Shown here in pieces: positions 35,501 to 47,680 of a stretch of DNA of 64,000 nt; the first letter of the stretch is position 1, and every line of letters begins with the position of its first letter. The DNA lies in contig NC_069133.1 of NCBI RefSeq assembly GCF_026914265.1, forward strand, positions 52,589,182 to 52,653,181. The letters are read 5' to 3'. Position numbers and translations under genes: made by a program. This DNA comes from Mya arenaria (lineage: Eukaryota; Mollusca; Bivalvia; Myida; Myidae). The notes beneath the pieces were generated by a model. The model was not told where the DNA came from, made no database searches, and was given only the letters and a program-made list of their open reading frames with translations.

Positions 35501-38144
35501 ATTCGAAAAAGCGAACGGGCAATAAGTGTGTTGATTATAAACACCCAAATGTGTGTTTGAAAACATACATCAGTTTTAAAATACACTAAAATTTACATTC
35601 AAATATCGATTTAGAGGTGCACGGCCTCTTTCTGGCCAGGTAATAATAATAATAAGCCGTTGTCGTTTTATTCAGTCTTATCCAATAACGGATGGAGCAG
35701 GTCAAGGTTTTCAATGGCATCAAGCTAGACCTTTTTCAACTTGTTGTCCCTACATGGAACCAGTCTGTGTCGGTTTGAGTGATGTTTGTACGTCTGATTT
35801 CTAAAATGACGGCAATAATCAAGAAAACAACGCATTATTTTCTCTTTTTTTAACTCTTTCTACTTTGTAAGTAGTAATTATTACATAGTTCCCAGATTTG
35901 ATCACGCCATTTTGGCTTTTCTGTCTTTAGGTTTCATTTTTTATTCGAAGTTCATAGGTTAACAAAGAGGTTATTGACAAAAAGAAACCAAAAAGTAAAC
36001 CGCGACTCCAGATCGCTCGACTTCAATAATTCACCAAATAACACGCAACTGTGATGTTAAGTGATCTCATGGTTTCTGGCATTAACCACATGGAATACGT
36101 TCACTCCTAATGCAGCTAATATATAATAGTATATGTTGGCGAGCTTTTGCTCTTTCAAGAATGTACAAATATCACTTTTTTATCAGAAAAACATGAATCA
36201 GCTACACTCAAAAGTCTCTGACGCTTGTTTTTTGTTAGGGTTTATGATGGTCTGGTCGCGCATATCGGCTTCATAATGACTGTTCCCTTGCCAACTCATG
36301 TGGCCTGGTCTGTTGCCTACCATTTGATATCGTTATTTTTCAGTGGGAACATCGAAGTGCTGTTCTAATTATAATATATTTGACGCCCTATCTGATTTAA
36401 CGTTTAGTATTCAGAATGCCTACCAAGCGAACCAATAAGAGACAGAGAGTACATGATGTGTTCAGGAAGAATAGCCATCCTCCCACAGCGTCGACAGACA
36501 TTTTTTTATTTCTCCCGACATGTAAACCACTCAAGAAAAGATGATATAGTGCAAGTCTAACGCAAGACTAACGCACGACAGTATTGCACTGTTGCGCGAG
36601 CCTCTAACGAAATTTAACATTCTGCTGAACATTCTAGAGACCATCTCCTAACTGTCTCATGACCTTCCTGGTACCCATTACAAGATATGTATCGCATGAT
36701 AGTAGCAATGGTGTCGTAGGACACACTCGCCACAAAACATAGATTCGAGAAGAAATCGTAGAACAGAAAAGGTGCAAGTCATTTTTGTCTTACGACGGCA
36801 AGTCAAAGCTACGATTCTCGACCGTTCTTATGACTATCTTGCGACGACCCCCGATGACCTACGATTTGCCCAATATGTCTGTCGTGTCGTTGCATAGTTT
36901 CACAGATGCACAGATCCCTCGTGGGCTCGATGTGACCAGGCCTTCAGAATTACCACATTTTGAAAGCATCAACTGCTATGCTCATATCAAATTACAATTA
37001 TGTACATCAAATACATTGTAAAGTAATATTTTCTGGTCTGGGTTGGCTGACAATACAGTGTATTTTGTACATACATTTTCAATAATGTAACATCATGTTT
37101 GCTTTTGCGTTTCAAAATGAATAACAATCACTGCCTCATTAATGGTCTTTAAGTTTAAGAGTTTAAATATATGTTGTCTACACTAATTTTTAAATGTGTT
37201 TTTTAAATTGAGCAATTGCATTGTTGGTAACCATTGTAACAGAATGTTTTATATAACTCGTGTCCTTAAGATATGCTAATTTTATAATTATTATATAACC
37301 CTAATCTTATGAAACTTTTTGTACCATTTCCTTTCCAAAACGTGATACTAGTAATTCTTTTTGTTCTGCAAATGTTTTGAATGTTTACATAATACAAAGC
37401 TTTTTTGAATTTGCAAGAAAACATCCAGCTGCATTTATGACATATGCATCATTTCAACTGAAACTGGTAGTTTGTTTATGTCAGGACTAAAATGGTTTGG
37501 CAATCAAACACGCTTTCGGCTATGTATCATTTATTTCATTACCATCACGTTAGTTCCTTTTAAGGATCTAAGGCAATCACTCAAAACTCCTTAATTCTAG
37601 CAAATACTGTATGTCTAGACAGGAAATAGGCGTATTCAAAAGATTTATAAACCTGCCGAAATAATTCATTGTTACCGCAGCTTTTGTGTACACACCTGTC
37701 GAAACAGCTAATTCGAGGTCCACAATTGGACAGCTGTATGGCTTTTGATGAACAAAGCAAAAAAGTTTCGATTGAATTACCTTTCATGAGAAGAGGCACC
37801 AAATAGGTGTGTAATGTAATTAAATGTTTGAATCATTTGTATTTTTGTTGGTTTCTAAGACTTAAATTATCTATTTCAATAAAACGTATAATCGAAAGCT
37901 ATGTCTTTGTCTTTATGGCCAAAATAAAGATTCCAAAATAGATCGATTTGCTTAGCGTTAATCGCATGGTTCTTGACTAAGTTAAAGAAATAACCTATAT
38001 AACATGAATTCATGCGTCGTCAATCTCTCAAAAAAGTCAAGGTCACAAAACTTTACAAGAAAGTTAGCGTTCATATCGGTGTTTTGTATGTAGTCTTGCT
38101 CAATAAGTGTTGAGTTATGGCCCTTTACTTTCTAACAATATTGC
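32563..38144. other. Gene-free stretch with two possible repeat remnants
   Basis: No supported exon. At about 35265-35310 a B-box-like GGTTTCGAGCCC followed by AACGAGGGGT suggests a decayed tRNA-derived SINE. At about 36410-37000 a GC-richer island is dense in CGA, TACGA and CGAC motifs (AAGTCTAACGCAAGACTAAC, CTACGATTCTCGACC) and looks like an unclassified dispersed repeat. Around 38111-38125 TGAGTTATGGCCCTTT is a motif I associate with mollusc dispersed repeats. Confidence 0.35.
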
Positions 38145-38168
38145 ATATATATCACAGGCGTCTTGCTC
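38145..38168. repeat. Left arm of a 24-bp inverted repeat flanking an exon-like ORF
   Basis: ATATATATCACAGGCGTCT then TGCTC. It matches the reverse complement of 38727-38750 at 23 of 24 positions. Confidence 0.75.
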
Positions 38169-38401
38169 ATTGTGTGTGTCTTTAATGTTGATTAATATCG
38201 TTTTGGGTACGTATAATGAGATAAGCAACATATCTGAAGATATGTAATAGCTTTGATATACACGAAATAATTAATTTGGGTATCTCAAACTTACCGGTGT
38301 TCACGGTAGAGTCAAGTTGATGTTTTTTTTTCAAATTTCTTAATCAACACAGAAACAATCCATTTTTAGATAGGTGACACGAAAAGAGGAGTAAATGCAC
38401 C

Positions 38402-38737
38402 TTAAATAGGTATGCGATATGTTGGTATAACTGTATTGTCTTTAGCAAACAAGCCAAATTCAATGTCCCATTCTCGTCTTTTTTCTGTAGTCGGAAGCTG
38501 TACAGCAAATTTCATTCTTCTATGTGTCCCCGTGTAAACAGCGCTACACACAGTATTTAAGTGATGTAATGCTTCTGTGTATAGATAATCCAATCCATTC
38601 CGAAATATCACAAAATGACAAACGCCATGATCAGTGTTCAAATTTAAATCCACTTTCAAATTTCGTATGAGGCGGCCATCTTCCTGACAAGTGCTCACAC
38701 GATGGCCTTGACATGTACAAAAATAAGAGCCAGACGC
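38402..38737 (-). CDS. Exon-like coding segment, unknown family (terminal exon or captured exon)
   Basis: On the minus strand an acceptor-like ATATATCACAG lies at 38748-38738, after which an open frame of 111 residues runs to TAA at 38402-38404. No ATG start is present, so if real it is the last exon of a spliced gene. It opens ASGSYFCTCQGHR, then STCQEDGRLIRNLKVDLN, and later FVIFRNGLDYLY and RREWDIEFGLFAKDN, ending PTYRIPI. Composition is balanced, with five cysteines, aromatic residues and charge alternation, unlike the lysine/asparagine-rich chance frames nearby. I do not recognise the family. The CTC / STC motif and likely missing upstream exon would suit a secreted protein. No upstream exon, and no AATAAA shortly after the stop, were found. 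It could equally be a fragment carried by the element whose 24-bp inverted repeats flank it. Confidence 0.45.
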   Translation of the reverse strand, partial: ASGSYFCTCQGHRVSTCQEDGRLIRNLKVDLNLNTDHGVCHFVIFRNGLDYLYTEALHHLNTVCSAVYTGTHRRMKFAVQLPTTEKRREWDIEFGLFAKDNTVIPTYRIPI

Positions 38738-38750
38738 CTGTGATATATAT
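38727..38750. repeat. Right arm of the 24-bp inverted repeat
   Basis: GAGCCAGACGCCTGTGATAT then ATAT, the inverted partner of 38145-38168. The arm overlaps the putative splice acceptor of the exon-like segment. Confidence 0.75.
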
Positions 38751-39727
38751 CACACACCATTGTGTAACACATATCTCTAAACTTAAGACGGACAGATTCA
38801 TGAAACTGTAGATGCATGTTAAAAAGCATGTGGATTTTGTCCCTTAATTGATAATGCATATGTAACCTATGAACATCCGGCTTATAATTTCAGTATATGT
38901 TGCCAATGGATGCTCTACGAGCTAAGTGATGGTTTAAGGATAAGTCCGTGTATTGCGATTGTGTTCAAGTGGACACCAACTATGTTTCCATATCACTCCA
39001 AATGTATCTGCGCTTACTGGATCATCACGCAACTACAATGTCTGAGCCATCAACATGATCAAGGGTATAATGAAGTAAGGAGTGCAGGCGAAACAGTTAT
39101 TAAATGCACATGCATCAACTGTGATTTAAACATAAGCCTGACACAATTTATAAAATACAAACCCAATTGAAACAAATTGCACCAAGTGTAATATTGAACA
39201 ATTAACACCAATGCCTACCATGTAAAAATGCATAGAAAAATTAGGTTAAACCATAACAACCAAAAATGTCTGCCTTAATAAACAATCAAAACTGGTCACT
39301 TTTGTGCCATAAACCTTCACAAAGATCTTAGTCTGCACGTCTTTAATTAATATAGATGGAATTATATTAAATGTTTCGACGAGAAAAAAATTATGTAATG
39401 TATGTATCTTGACGATGTACTATTGAATAAGTCTTAATGTAGTTAATTTTCGAATCAAAATAAAAGAAACACAGATACAGTTTTGAGACCATCATCTTAT
39501 GATTACTTTAGCAAAGGAATTTCATGCTTAACCTACCTCGGTAATTAATGTCTAATATTTGGGTTTATTCGCTTCAATTATTTTATTGCTATGGTTTAAG
39601 TTTGTTGTATACAATAGACACAATGGTTTTAATAAAAGAATAGTAAACAAGACAACGGTCAGATTTGACGTAGTGCAGGCATCTACGACTCTCTAAATTT
39701 GGCATACATTAGCAAGTGAAAAAAACA
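38751..39727. other. No gene seen
   Basis: AT-rich. A plus-strand open frame at 38910-39170 (86 codons) has several cysteines and histidines but no recognisable motif or splice context. Confidence 0.4.
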
Positions 39728-41805
39728 AGATGTTAAACTCGGAAAAAGAAAGCAACGGTCAATTATTGTATCAGAAAGTTTATAAACTCCGTATACTACG
39801 GAAGCAGTTGGTATGCAAATGAACTGGATTATCATTACGCAAATGGAGACAACAGGCTAAGTCGGCATTATGAATGCCAATTATGAGCTTTTGAAAATGG
39901 TATTTTTATCCGATGCCAAGTTGTTGATTTGAAATACATAGACTCAACTTATGTATGAGACCTGCCATATAAGGACGCAAGTTTGACGAGGTTCAACACG
40001 TTTGCCCTCGTTTTTCGAGCCATACTTTGTTTGATAAGATACTATGACCTTTAAAACTCTAGTTTTCTATCGAACTTAAATACAATTCAATTAGGTAATT
40101 CATTTATTTTTCACCAATACGCAAAAGCATGACATTTATTTATTTTAATCTCATTAACAATACCGCCTTAAAGAAAATTCATAGTATTGAAATAGAAATA
40201 AAATGGAATATTAACATTGTCCGTTTCATTTCAGCGGAAAAAGCGTTGTTCAATTTTTATAAATTTCCATTTCGATCAGAGGAAAGTTTTGCTACAGAAA
40301 TGGAATCAACGCAGTATAAAAAAGATTCGAACTATTTCATACGCGGAGGGGCAGGTACTGTTTTACTCCAAAGACAGGGCTTAGTCTGTTTTTTTTTTGC
40401 TTAAAGTGATGATAGCCTTCCAAGTCGGTAAGAAAAAAAAACGCGTTTTATTTCTTGAAATGCCTTCTTTTAACAAACGATTTATTTTTCTAAAGGAAAT
40501 AAATATTATAATGAAATGGGCGAGTTACGCTGTCCGCTCTAAGGTTGCAATCACAGCATTTATCGGTAAAGTGTTTGTACGTTTGTGCCTCTTGTCTATT
40601 GTCGTTCGGGCCCTTGCCTTTTTCCTTCAAACACGATTCATACTTCAAGTTTGATGCTTGTCTCTGAAGTTTTTATTGTATAATTGAAATGAATTGTACC
40701 CGGAATGAATTTTAATCCTGAATTTATTAGTTTCGCCAATGTTTTTAAATGAACACGCAAACGGTGAATGATTCTAATTAAATTGTAAGTGCTTAGGCCT
40801 TGCATTTACTTTTCACTAAAGTATACTGCAGATTAATTTTAAGAAACAAGTTTATTGATACTGATGAGAATAGTGTGTGTTTTGCCTTGCGATTTGTCTG
40901 ACATATGTTGCCTTGTAATAGCTCTGGTCTGAGACATCAGACATCGTTTCTCACTATGGTAACATGGAAATAAACTTGAGGATGACAATAGTGTTTACAA
41001 AAGCTGGTCATATTTCACAGTTTGTCCTGGTCGTACTGAAAATAAGCGATTGTCATGGACATGCAGTGGTTGTGATACCAAGATGCCATTGTATGTTGTT
41101 TTGTTTTTCTTCAGTCTTGCTACTCTTGTCAAGCTGTCCATCTGTGATAGCCGGTTGGTGAACTCTCCTAAACCGAGAATATAGAATTAAATAGGTTATA
41201 TAAAACCAGTATATTGATGTGTTTTTTTCTCGTTTTATTTGACCAGTAGCCATTGTAATATTAATCTACATTTGCTAAAAAACAGCTGCGTAACCAGTAT
41301 CCGTAATTCATATATATATTCTTTTCGACATTTAGATCTTTTCCCTAAATTATGAAGAAGTATAATTTTAATCAAGATCCACACGTTTTAAAACAAGAAT
41401 ACATTACTTAAAAACCTGTACATCATGTAACTTGACTTTTTCTTTGATCAGATTCGATATCTCGGTGCTGGGTATCGTAATAAAGTATCAGCCTCCTAAT
41501 AAGAAAATAAATAATCCTTTTAGCTATTCGAATAATCTTGTTACATCATTATAATTACTAAGACATTACTTACTTGGGTACATTCTTTTTGTTGCGTTGA
41601 TATTTCTTTGAACATTTTTGTCCCAAGGCAGACCAATACACATCCAATAAAATATATTTTTGTTGCTCGATATTGTCATTTCCCATTAGCGTAATGCAAT
41701 TTGTTTACATCCCATATACAGATTATAACGATATTTCGTGCCGTTTTATCTCGGCAAGCAATTCGGTTTTTGACAAGAGAAACATATCCTTTTTAAAACA
41801 TGCAT
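39728..41805 (+). repeat. Local 2-kb repeat family, copy A (longest)
   Basis: Aligns by eye with copy B at an offset of about 5.44 kb: shared landmarks include CTGGATTATCATTA, ATTATGAGCTTTTGAAA, TATGTATGAGACCTGCCAT, CATCAGACATCGTTTCTCA, CTGTGATAGCCGGTTG and TTGTTGCTYGATATTGTCA. There is no long open frame in either copy and no TIR was identified. The last 430 bp are also found inverted as copy C, and its final part in copies D and E. Confidence 0.8.
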
Positions 41806-43360
41806 ACAACTTGACTTTTTGGATCCATTTTAAAAAGAATATATCAACGGTGATAATCAAATGAAATAACTGTATAATCCGGTATTTCCAATGTTTTCGG
41901 AATTAACATGACCTGGCAAAAGATCACTTTTGCTGTCATCAACGGTTTTCCATTTTCTTTGGTCATAATAAAGCGCTTGTCTATGTTAACTGATTGTTGT
42001 GTGAGTTTCTGGGAAGTTTCATTACAGAGTCAGACAGTTTGGGAAATATTAAATAAGTGATATAACGTCAAAATTATTTTCGCAGGAAATACAAGCATTC
42101 AGCTTAAGAATAACGTTTTTAAAATAGAATAAATATGCCCTTAATTGTCATTACAGTATGGTTATTGCTTGACATTTCTATCAGCAAATATTTACACGAC
42201 AAATATAAGGAATGTCATATTTATGTAAATGGTAAAGCATAATACTCGAAGCACTTTTTTTAAAAAAGACAATCCGGGGAGTTGTGTTGAGTACTGTTTA
42301 TGGGCAGCTTTACTTCCACAAGAAGGGGTGAAACAGCTAAAGTTTAGTGTGTAACAAAATAGAGTGTAATTAACATAAACTTGCAGAGCTATTCAATCCA
42401 CGTTAAATGCCGGCAGCGATGCAAAAGTGGGTGAGGGAGTGAAAAAAATATTCTAAAAAACACACATGGACGTGACAAATGATGCCGACGAGCACCATCC
42501 CAGTAAGCGTAACCTTAAGCTTTAATATAAGGACCAGCATAGTGTGTTTGCCTCTTAACCATTGCGGTGATAATTTGTTCATCACTTCTCATCTTCTTTT
42601 AAATTGGGCTTAACAGTTTGTATTCATTAGGCTGAAGGTCTGTTTGTGTTGCTTGTATTTGTGTATGTGGTGTTTATATATTTGTGTTCCTAGTTCATTA
42701 TCGTGTCTCTAAACTGGATTATTGTCTTAGTAGTTTTCGTTGCATTATAACAACAGATCAAGATATTTGTAATATTCCCTTAAAAGCATAGGAGTTTGGA
42801 CGAAGCCAGCGACTTATATGGATTTTCTGTCCTATTTGCACTATACACGCGTACATTGGTAGCATTTGAATAATTCCAGTGAAAGAATTGGCTACTGCGT
42901 TAGTGGAACACAATATATATAATTATCTAAAGCCGAAGTTAGACAAGAAATCATGAATGTTAATGGGAAAACAAAAGCTTTTTTATTTTTGAACCGACCA
43001 TGCTAGACTTGATCTTTATTAAACATTTCCACCCAGTATTGTATTTATCATATTATTCGATTTATCTTTTAAATTTCTCCTTAAAACAATTCAAAAGCCT
43101 TTGCTAACACATACTTTCAGCATTGCCTAGCATGTCAACAAGAACATGTTCCACTTAATCAATATTAAATTATTGATTAAATTTATTATAAAGTACCATA
43201 TACTGTAAAACGATCTATATTCAAAGTCTTTGAGGTATTGGTTTCAAAATGTATATATACATATATATCTCCTTAAGAACAAGTGAAGTGCAGAAGAGTC
43301 ATAGCTTCGGCTGCAGTATTGTTTTAGTTGTTGCCCTTTCTTAATTTTCATTCTGAGTTT
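41806..43360. other. No gene seen
   Basis: AT-rich sequence between copy A and the 35/91-bp arrays. No supportable exon. Confidence 0.4.
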
Positions 43361-43430
43361 TGTCCGGAGTATACAGTTACATCTCCAGCAGGAGATGTCC
43401 GGAGTATACAGTTACATCTCCAGCAGGAGA
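43361..43430. repeat. 35-bp tandem duplication
   Basis: Two perfect copies of a 35-bp unit beginning GTCCGGAGTATACAGTTACA. It contains the foldback CATCTCC-AGCA-GGAGATG and shares GTCCGGAG with the adjacent 91-bp unit. Confidence 0.9.
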
Positions 43431-43449
43431 TGGGCAGTTCACAGGAACT

Positions 43450-44177
43450 ATAACTCTAGGAGCAGTATAATTTTATAATTTCCTTTTGTTCACTTATTAT
43501 TTGTCCGGAGCATTATAAGAAAAGTCTTAAAGTGGTATTTACCACTCTAGGAGCAGTATAATTTTATAATTTCCTTTTGTTCACTTATTATTTGTCCGGA
43601 GCATTATAAGAAAAGTCTTAAAGTGGTATTTACCACTCTAGGAGCAGTATAATTTTATAATTTCCTTTTGTTCACTTATTATTTGTCCGGAGCATTATAA
43701 GAAAAGTCTTAAAGTGGTATTTACCACTCTAGGAGCAGTATAATTTTATAATTTCCTTTTGTTCACTTATTATTTGTCCGGAGCATTATAAGAAAAGTCT
43801 TAAAGTGGTATTGACCACTCTAGGAGCAGTATAATTTTATAATTTCCTTTTGTTCACTTATTATTTGTCCGGAGCATTATAAGAAAAGTCTTAAAGTGGT
43901 ATTTACCACTCTAGGAGCAGTATAATTTTATAATTTCCTTTTGTTCACTTATTATTTGTCCGGAGCATTATAAGAAAAGTCTTAAAGTGGTATTTACCAC
44001 TCTAGGAGCAGTATAATTTTATAATTTCCTTTTGTTCACTTATTATTTGTCCGGAGCATTATAAGAAAAGTCTTAAAGTGGTATTTACCACTCTAGGAGC
44101 AGTATAATTTTATAATTTCCTTTTGTTCACTTATTATTTGTCCGGAGCATTATAAGAAAAGTCTTAAAGTGGTAATT
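43450..44177. repeat. 91-bp tandem array, 8 copies, nearly identical
   Basis: Unit boundaries fall at 43541, 43632, 43723, 43814, 43905, 43996 and 44087; 728 bp equals eight 91-bp units. The unit runs from ACTCTAGGAGCAGTATAATT through TTGTCCGGAGCATTATAAG to AAAGTGGTATTTACC. The first copy is diverged at its start and one copy has TTGACC for TTTACC; otherwise the copies look identical. Unit ends AAGTGGTA and TACCACT are complementary, giving a dyad at each junction. Confidence 0.95.
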
Positions 44178-45157
44178 ACTTCATTTTACAAATGCAGATA
44201 TATCTCTTAAGGAGAAGTGCAGTGAACAAAAACCCTACTCGGTGCAGTATGTTTTGCATGACTTGTGGTGAATAAGGATAGCTAAATCACCCACCCTGGC
44301 GTTGGCGTCGGCGTCGGCGAAGGCGTCACACCTTGGTTAAGGTTTTGCATGTAAGCACCTTAAAGTCAATATCTCAGCAAATACATACTGTATTGCATTT
44401 GAACGTTAGACATGTGTTCCTTTTAACCCTACTGTAAGATAACAATATATTCAATATAATACAAAGTATTGGCTTCATTATTGGATTGAGAAATTCTAGT
44501 TTTGGTTTTGCGTGTAAACACACTCAACGATGAAACATTCTTAAAAATAAAGTAACGTAACTCTATTTTGCACTTCTAGAAACTTAAAAGGGGCGATATA
44601 TTTGATCAAAGTGTCTGTTTGAGAGCTCTTGTTTTAGTTATTGTCCATTGCTTAATAGTAATAATTTGTAGAAAAGCAAAGTTGTTACTGTTCTTAATTC
44701 GGCGAGGGATATGGTCTGTGAAGGATCTTGTTAAACTATTTTTGTCCAACCCTGCTGTTAGCGAGACATAATTGCCACACTGACGGTTCCGTGTATGTGC
44801 GCGCGTGTGTGTTTGTGTGTGTGTGTGTGTGTGGTGCAACATTACGGACTGAACTGCAGTCCGGCTGAACATCTTGTACATACATTATAGGATTTTAAAG
44901 AATATCGTGCCATGAAGGTTCAATATGATCAGGTGGCTTGTCCCTCACAAGAACCAGGACTGTACCTCAAAAGTCAAGGTCAGAATCTTGTCCATGCATT
45001 TGGATTTTCAAAAAGAATGCCATAAATTTTTATCATGAAGAAATTGTGTGTCGCGCACAAGAACTCTGGCCCCAATATCACAAAAATACTCAAGTCAAAT
45101 TTCAATCTCAGGCTCAATTTTATTTATCACGTCACAATATTATATGATTCAAGCTTT
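44178..45157. other. No gene; GC-rich triplet patch and GT microsatellite
   Basis: At about 44292-44330 GGCGTTGGCGTCGGCGTCGG followed by CACCTTGGTTAAGGTTTTGC resembles a dispersed mollusc repeat. A GT microsatellite lies at about 44798-44833. No exon is supported. Confidence 0.45.
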
Positions 45158-47235
45158 AACATGTTGTTATTCTCGAAAAAAAAAGCAGCGACCTATTATT
45201 TTATCCGAAAGTACACTGTGTATTTAAACTCCGTGTATTTTGGAAGCAGTTAGTATGTAGAATAACTTGTCTGGATTATCATTATGCAAATGGTTACAAC
45301 AAGCTTGTTCGGCACTATGAATACAAATTATGAGCTTTTGAAAGAAGTATTTTTATCCGAAGCACAATTGTTGTTATGTAATACATAGACTCAAATTATG
45401 TATGAGACCTGCCATTTAAGAACTCAAGTGTGTGAGATACATGATTATAACCCTCGAAACTCTATTATTACCGAAGTAGTCTTTTTTTTTCAATTATACG
45501 CCAAAGCATGAACTATATTTATTGTAATCTTATTAACATTCCACCGTAAAGAAGATGTGTAGTTAGAGATAAAATGAAATATTAACATTTTCCGTTACAT
45601 TTCTGCACAAAAAGCGTTGTTTATTTTTCATACATTTTCCTATCGATCAGAGGAAATAGCAATTTATAACAAAATCGAAGTATTTCATATGCGGAATGGC
45701 AGATACGTATTACTCAAAAGGCTTGGCTTTGTCTGTTTTGTTGAAAGTGATGATAGCCTTTCAGGTTAGTAAGGAAAAAACGCGTTTAATTTCTAAAAAC
45801 ACCTTTTTTTAACAAACGAGTTATTTATCGAACAGAAACAAATATTATAATGAAATGGGCGAGTTCCACTAACCGTTCTAAGGTTGTAATCACATCAAAG
45901 CTATGTTGATGCATGAGTGGTCAGTCAGTGTGGTTTGTACGTGTATATGAAGTGTTTGTATATATGTGTCTCTTGTCCAGTGTCGTTTGTACGTGTATAT
46001 GAAGTGTTTGTACGTATGTGTCTCTTGTCCAGTGTCATTTGTACGTGTATATGAAGTGTTTGTACGTATGTGTCTCTTGTCCCGTGTCGCTGGTACGTGT
46101 ATATGAAGTGTTTGTACGTGTATATGAAGTGTTTGTACGTGTATATGACGTGTTTGTACATGTATATGAAGTGTTTGTACGTATATGTCTCTTGTCCAAT
46201 GTCGTTTGGACCCTTGCCTTTTTCTTCTAAAAACGATTCATATTTGAAGTGCAATGCTTATCTCTGTAGTTTTTATTGTATTATTGAAATGCATTGCACC
46301 CGAAAAGAACTTCAATCCTGAATTTTTCGCCAATGTATTTACATGAACACGCAAACGGTGAATGATTCTAAATATTTTAAGTGCTTAGGCCTTGCATTTA
46401 CTTTTCACTAAAGTCTACTTCAGATGAATTTTAAGGAACAACTTTTTTGATATTGATGAGAATTGTGTGTGTTTTGTCTTGAGAGTGTCTGACATATGTT
46501 GCCTTGTAATAGCTCAGGTCTCAGACATCAGACATCGTTTCTCAATATGGTAACATGGAAATAAACTTGAGGAAGGCAATAGTGTTTACAAAAGCTGGTC
46601 ATATTTCACAGTTTGTACTGAGTGTAATGGAAATACAGCGATCGTCATAGACATGCAGCTGTAGTGATACTTAGACACTATTGTGTGTTTTTGTATCCTC
46701 AGGCTACCCTTGTCAAGCTGTCCAACTGTGATAGCCGGTTGCTGCACTCTCCAAAATCGAGTATACATGGATAAAACAGTTTTCTCAAACCAGATTGCTA
46801 GGTTATTTTCTCTCGTTTAATTTTACCGATAGCCATTGTAGTATCAATCTAGATCGGCTAAGAAACCGCTGAGAAACCAGCCATAATACAGCTATTATCT
46901 TCATATCCATAATTCATACTCTTTTTAAAAAAAATCTTTAATACATTTAGCTCTTTCCTAAATTCGGAAGCAGTCCCTGTAGCTCATGTAACCAGATTTT
47001 TCATTTGATCAGGTACGGCATCTCGGTGCTGTGTATCGTAATAAGTCGGCATCCTTATATGACTTTTTATTATCCTTTTAGCTATTCGAATATTCTTGTT
47101 ACATCAACACGGTTTCTAAGACATTACTTACTCAGCTATCTTCTTTTGTTGCGATGATATTTCGTTGAACATTTTTTGTCCCAAGGCAGTCCAATACACA
47201 TAAAATACACTTTTGTTGCTTGATATTGTCAATGT
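45158..47235 (+). repeat. Local 2-kb repeat family, copy B, with internal minisatellite expansion
   Basis: Direct copy of A (39728-41687), diverged by many substitutions and small indels. At 45936-46210 it has an expansion absent from A: a roughly 52-bp unit (GTACGTGTATATGAAGTG, TTTGTACGTATGTGTCTC, TTGTCCAGTGTC) repeated about three times, then a 21-bp sub-unit TTTGTACGTGTATATGAAGT repeated about four times. The open frames across this expansion on both strands are by-products. Confidence 0.8.
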
Positions 47236-47246
47236 CTAGATATGTG

Positions 47247-47680
47247 CATGTTTTGAAAAAGAAATACTTTTTCACTTGTCAAAAACTGAATTGTCTAAAC
47301 AAAACGGCACGAAATCTCATTATCAGCTGTGAATTGGATGTAAACAAATTGCATTACCCTGATGGAAAATGACAATATCGAGCAACAAAAGTTTTTTTTC
47401 GATGTTTATTGGCCTGCCTTGAGACCAATATGTTCAAAGAAATATCAACGCAAGAAAAGAAGATGGCTGATTAAGCAATGTCTTAGAAATCATGTTGTTG
47501 CAACAAGATTATTCGAATAGCTAAAATGAGTGATATCAAGTCATATTAGGAGGCTGATAATTAATTGCGATAAACAGAACCGAGACATCGTATCTAATCA
47601 AAGAAATATTCAGGATACATGATCTACAGGTCTTTGAATCATGTACATGGGTTTGAAAACATGTGATCATCTTACTAACA
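47247..47680 (-). repeat. Local repeat family, inverted copy C
   Basis: The reverse complement matches copy A from about 41372 to 41806, including TTGTTGCTCGATATTGTCAT, ATTCGAATA, AGCCTCCTAAT and the AAAACATGC end. It abuts copy B head to head, so 47082-47235 and 47350-47522 form an inverted repeat of about 150 bp arms around a 115-bp spacer. Confidence 0.75.

Noticed and set aside
45925-46254. Tyrosine/histidine-rich frames on both strands
   Set aside because: By-products of the 52/21-bp expansion in repeat copy B.
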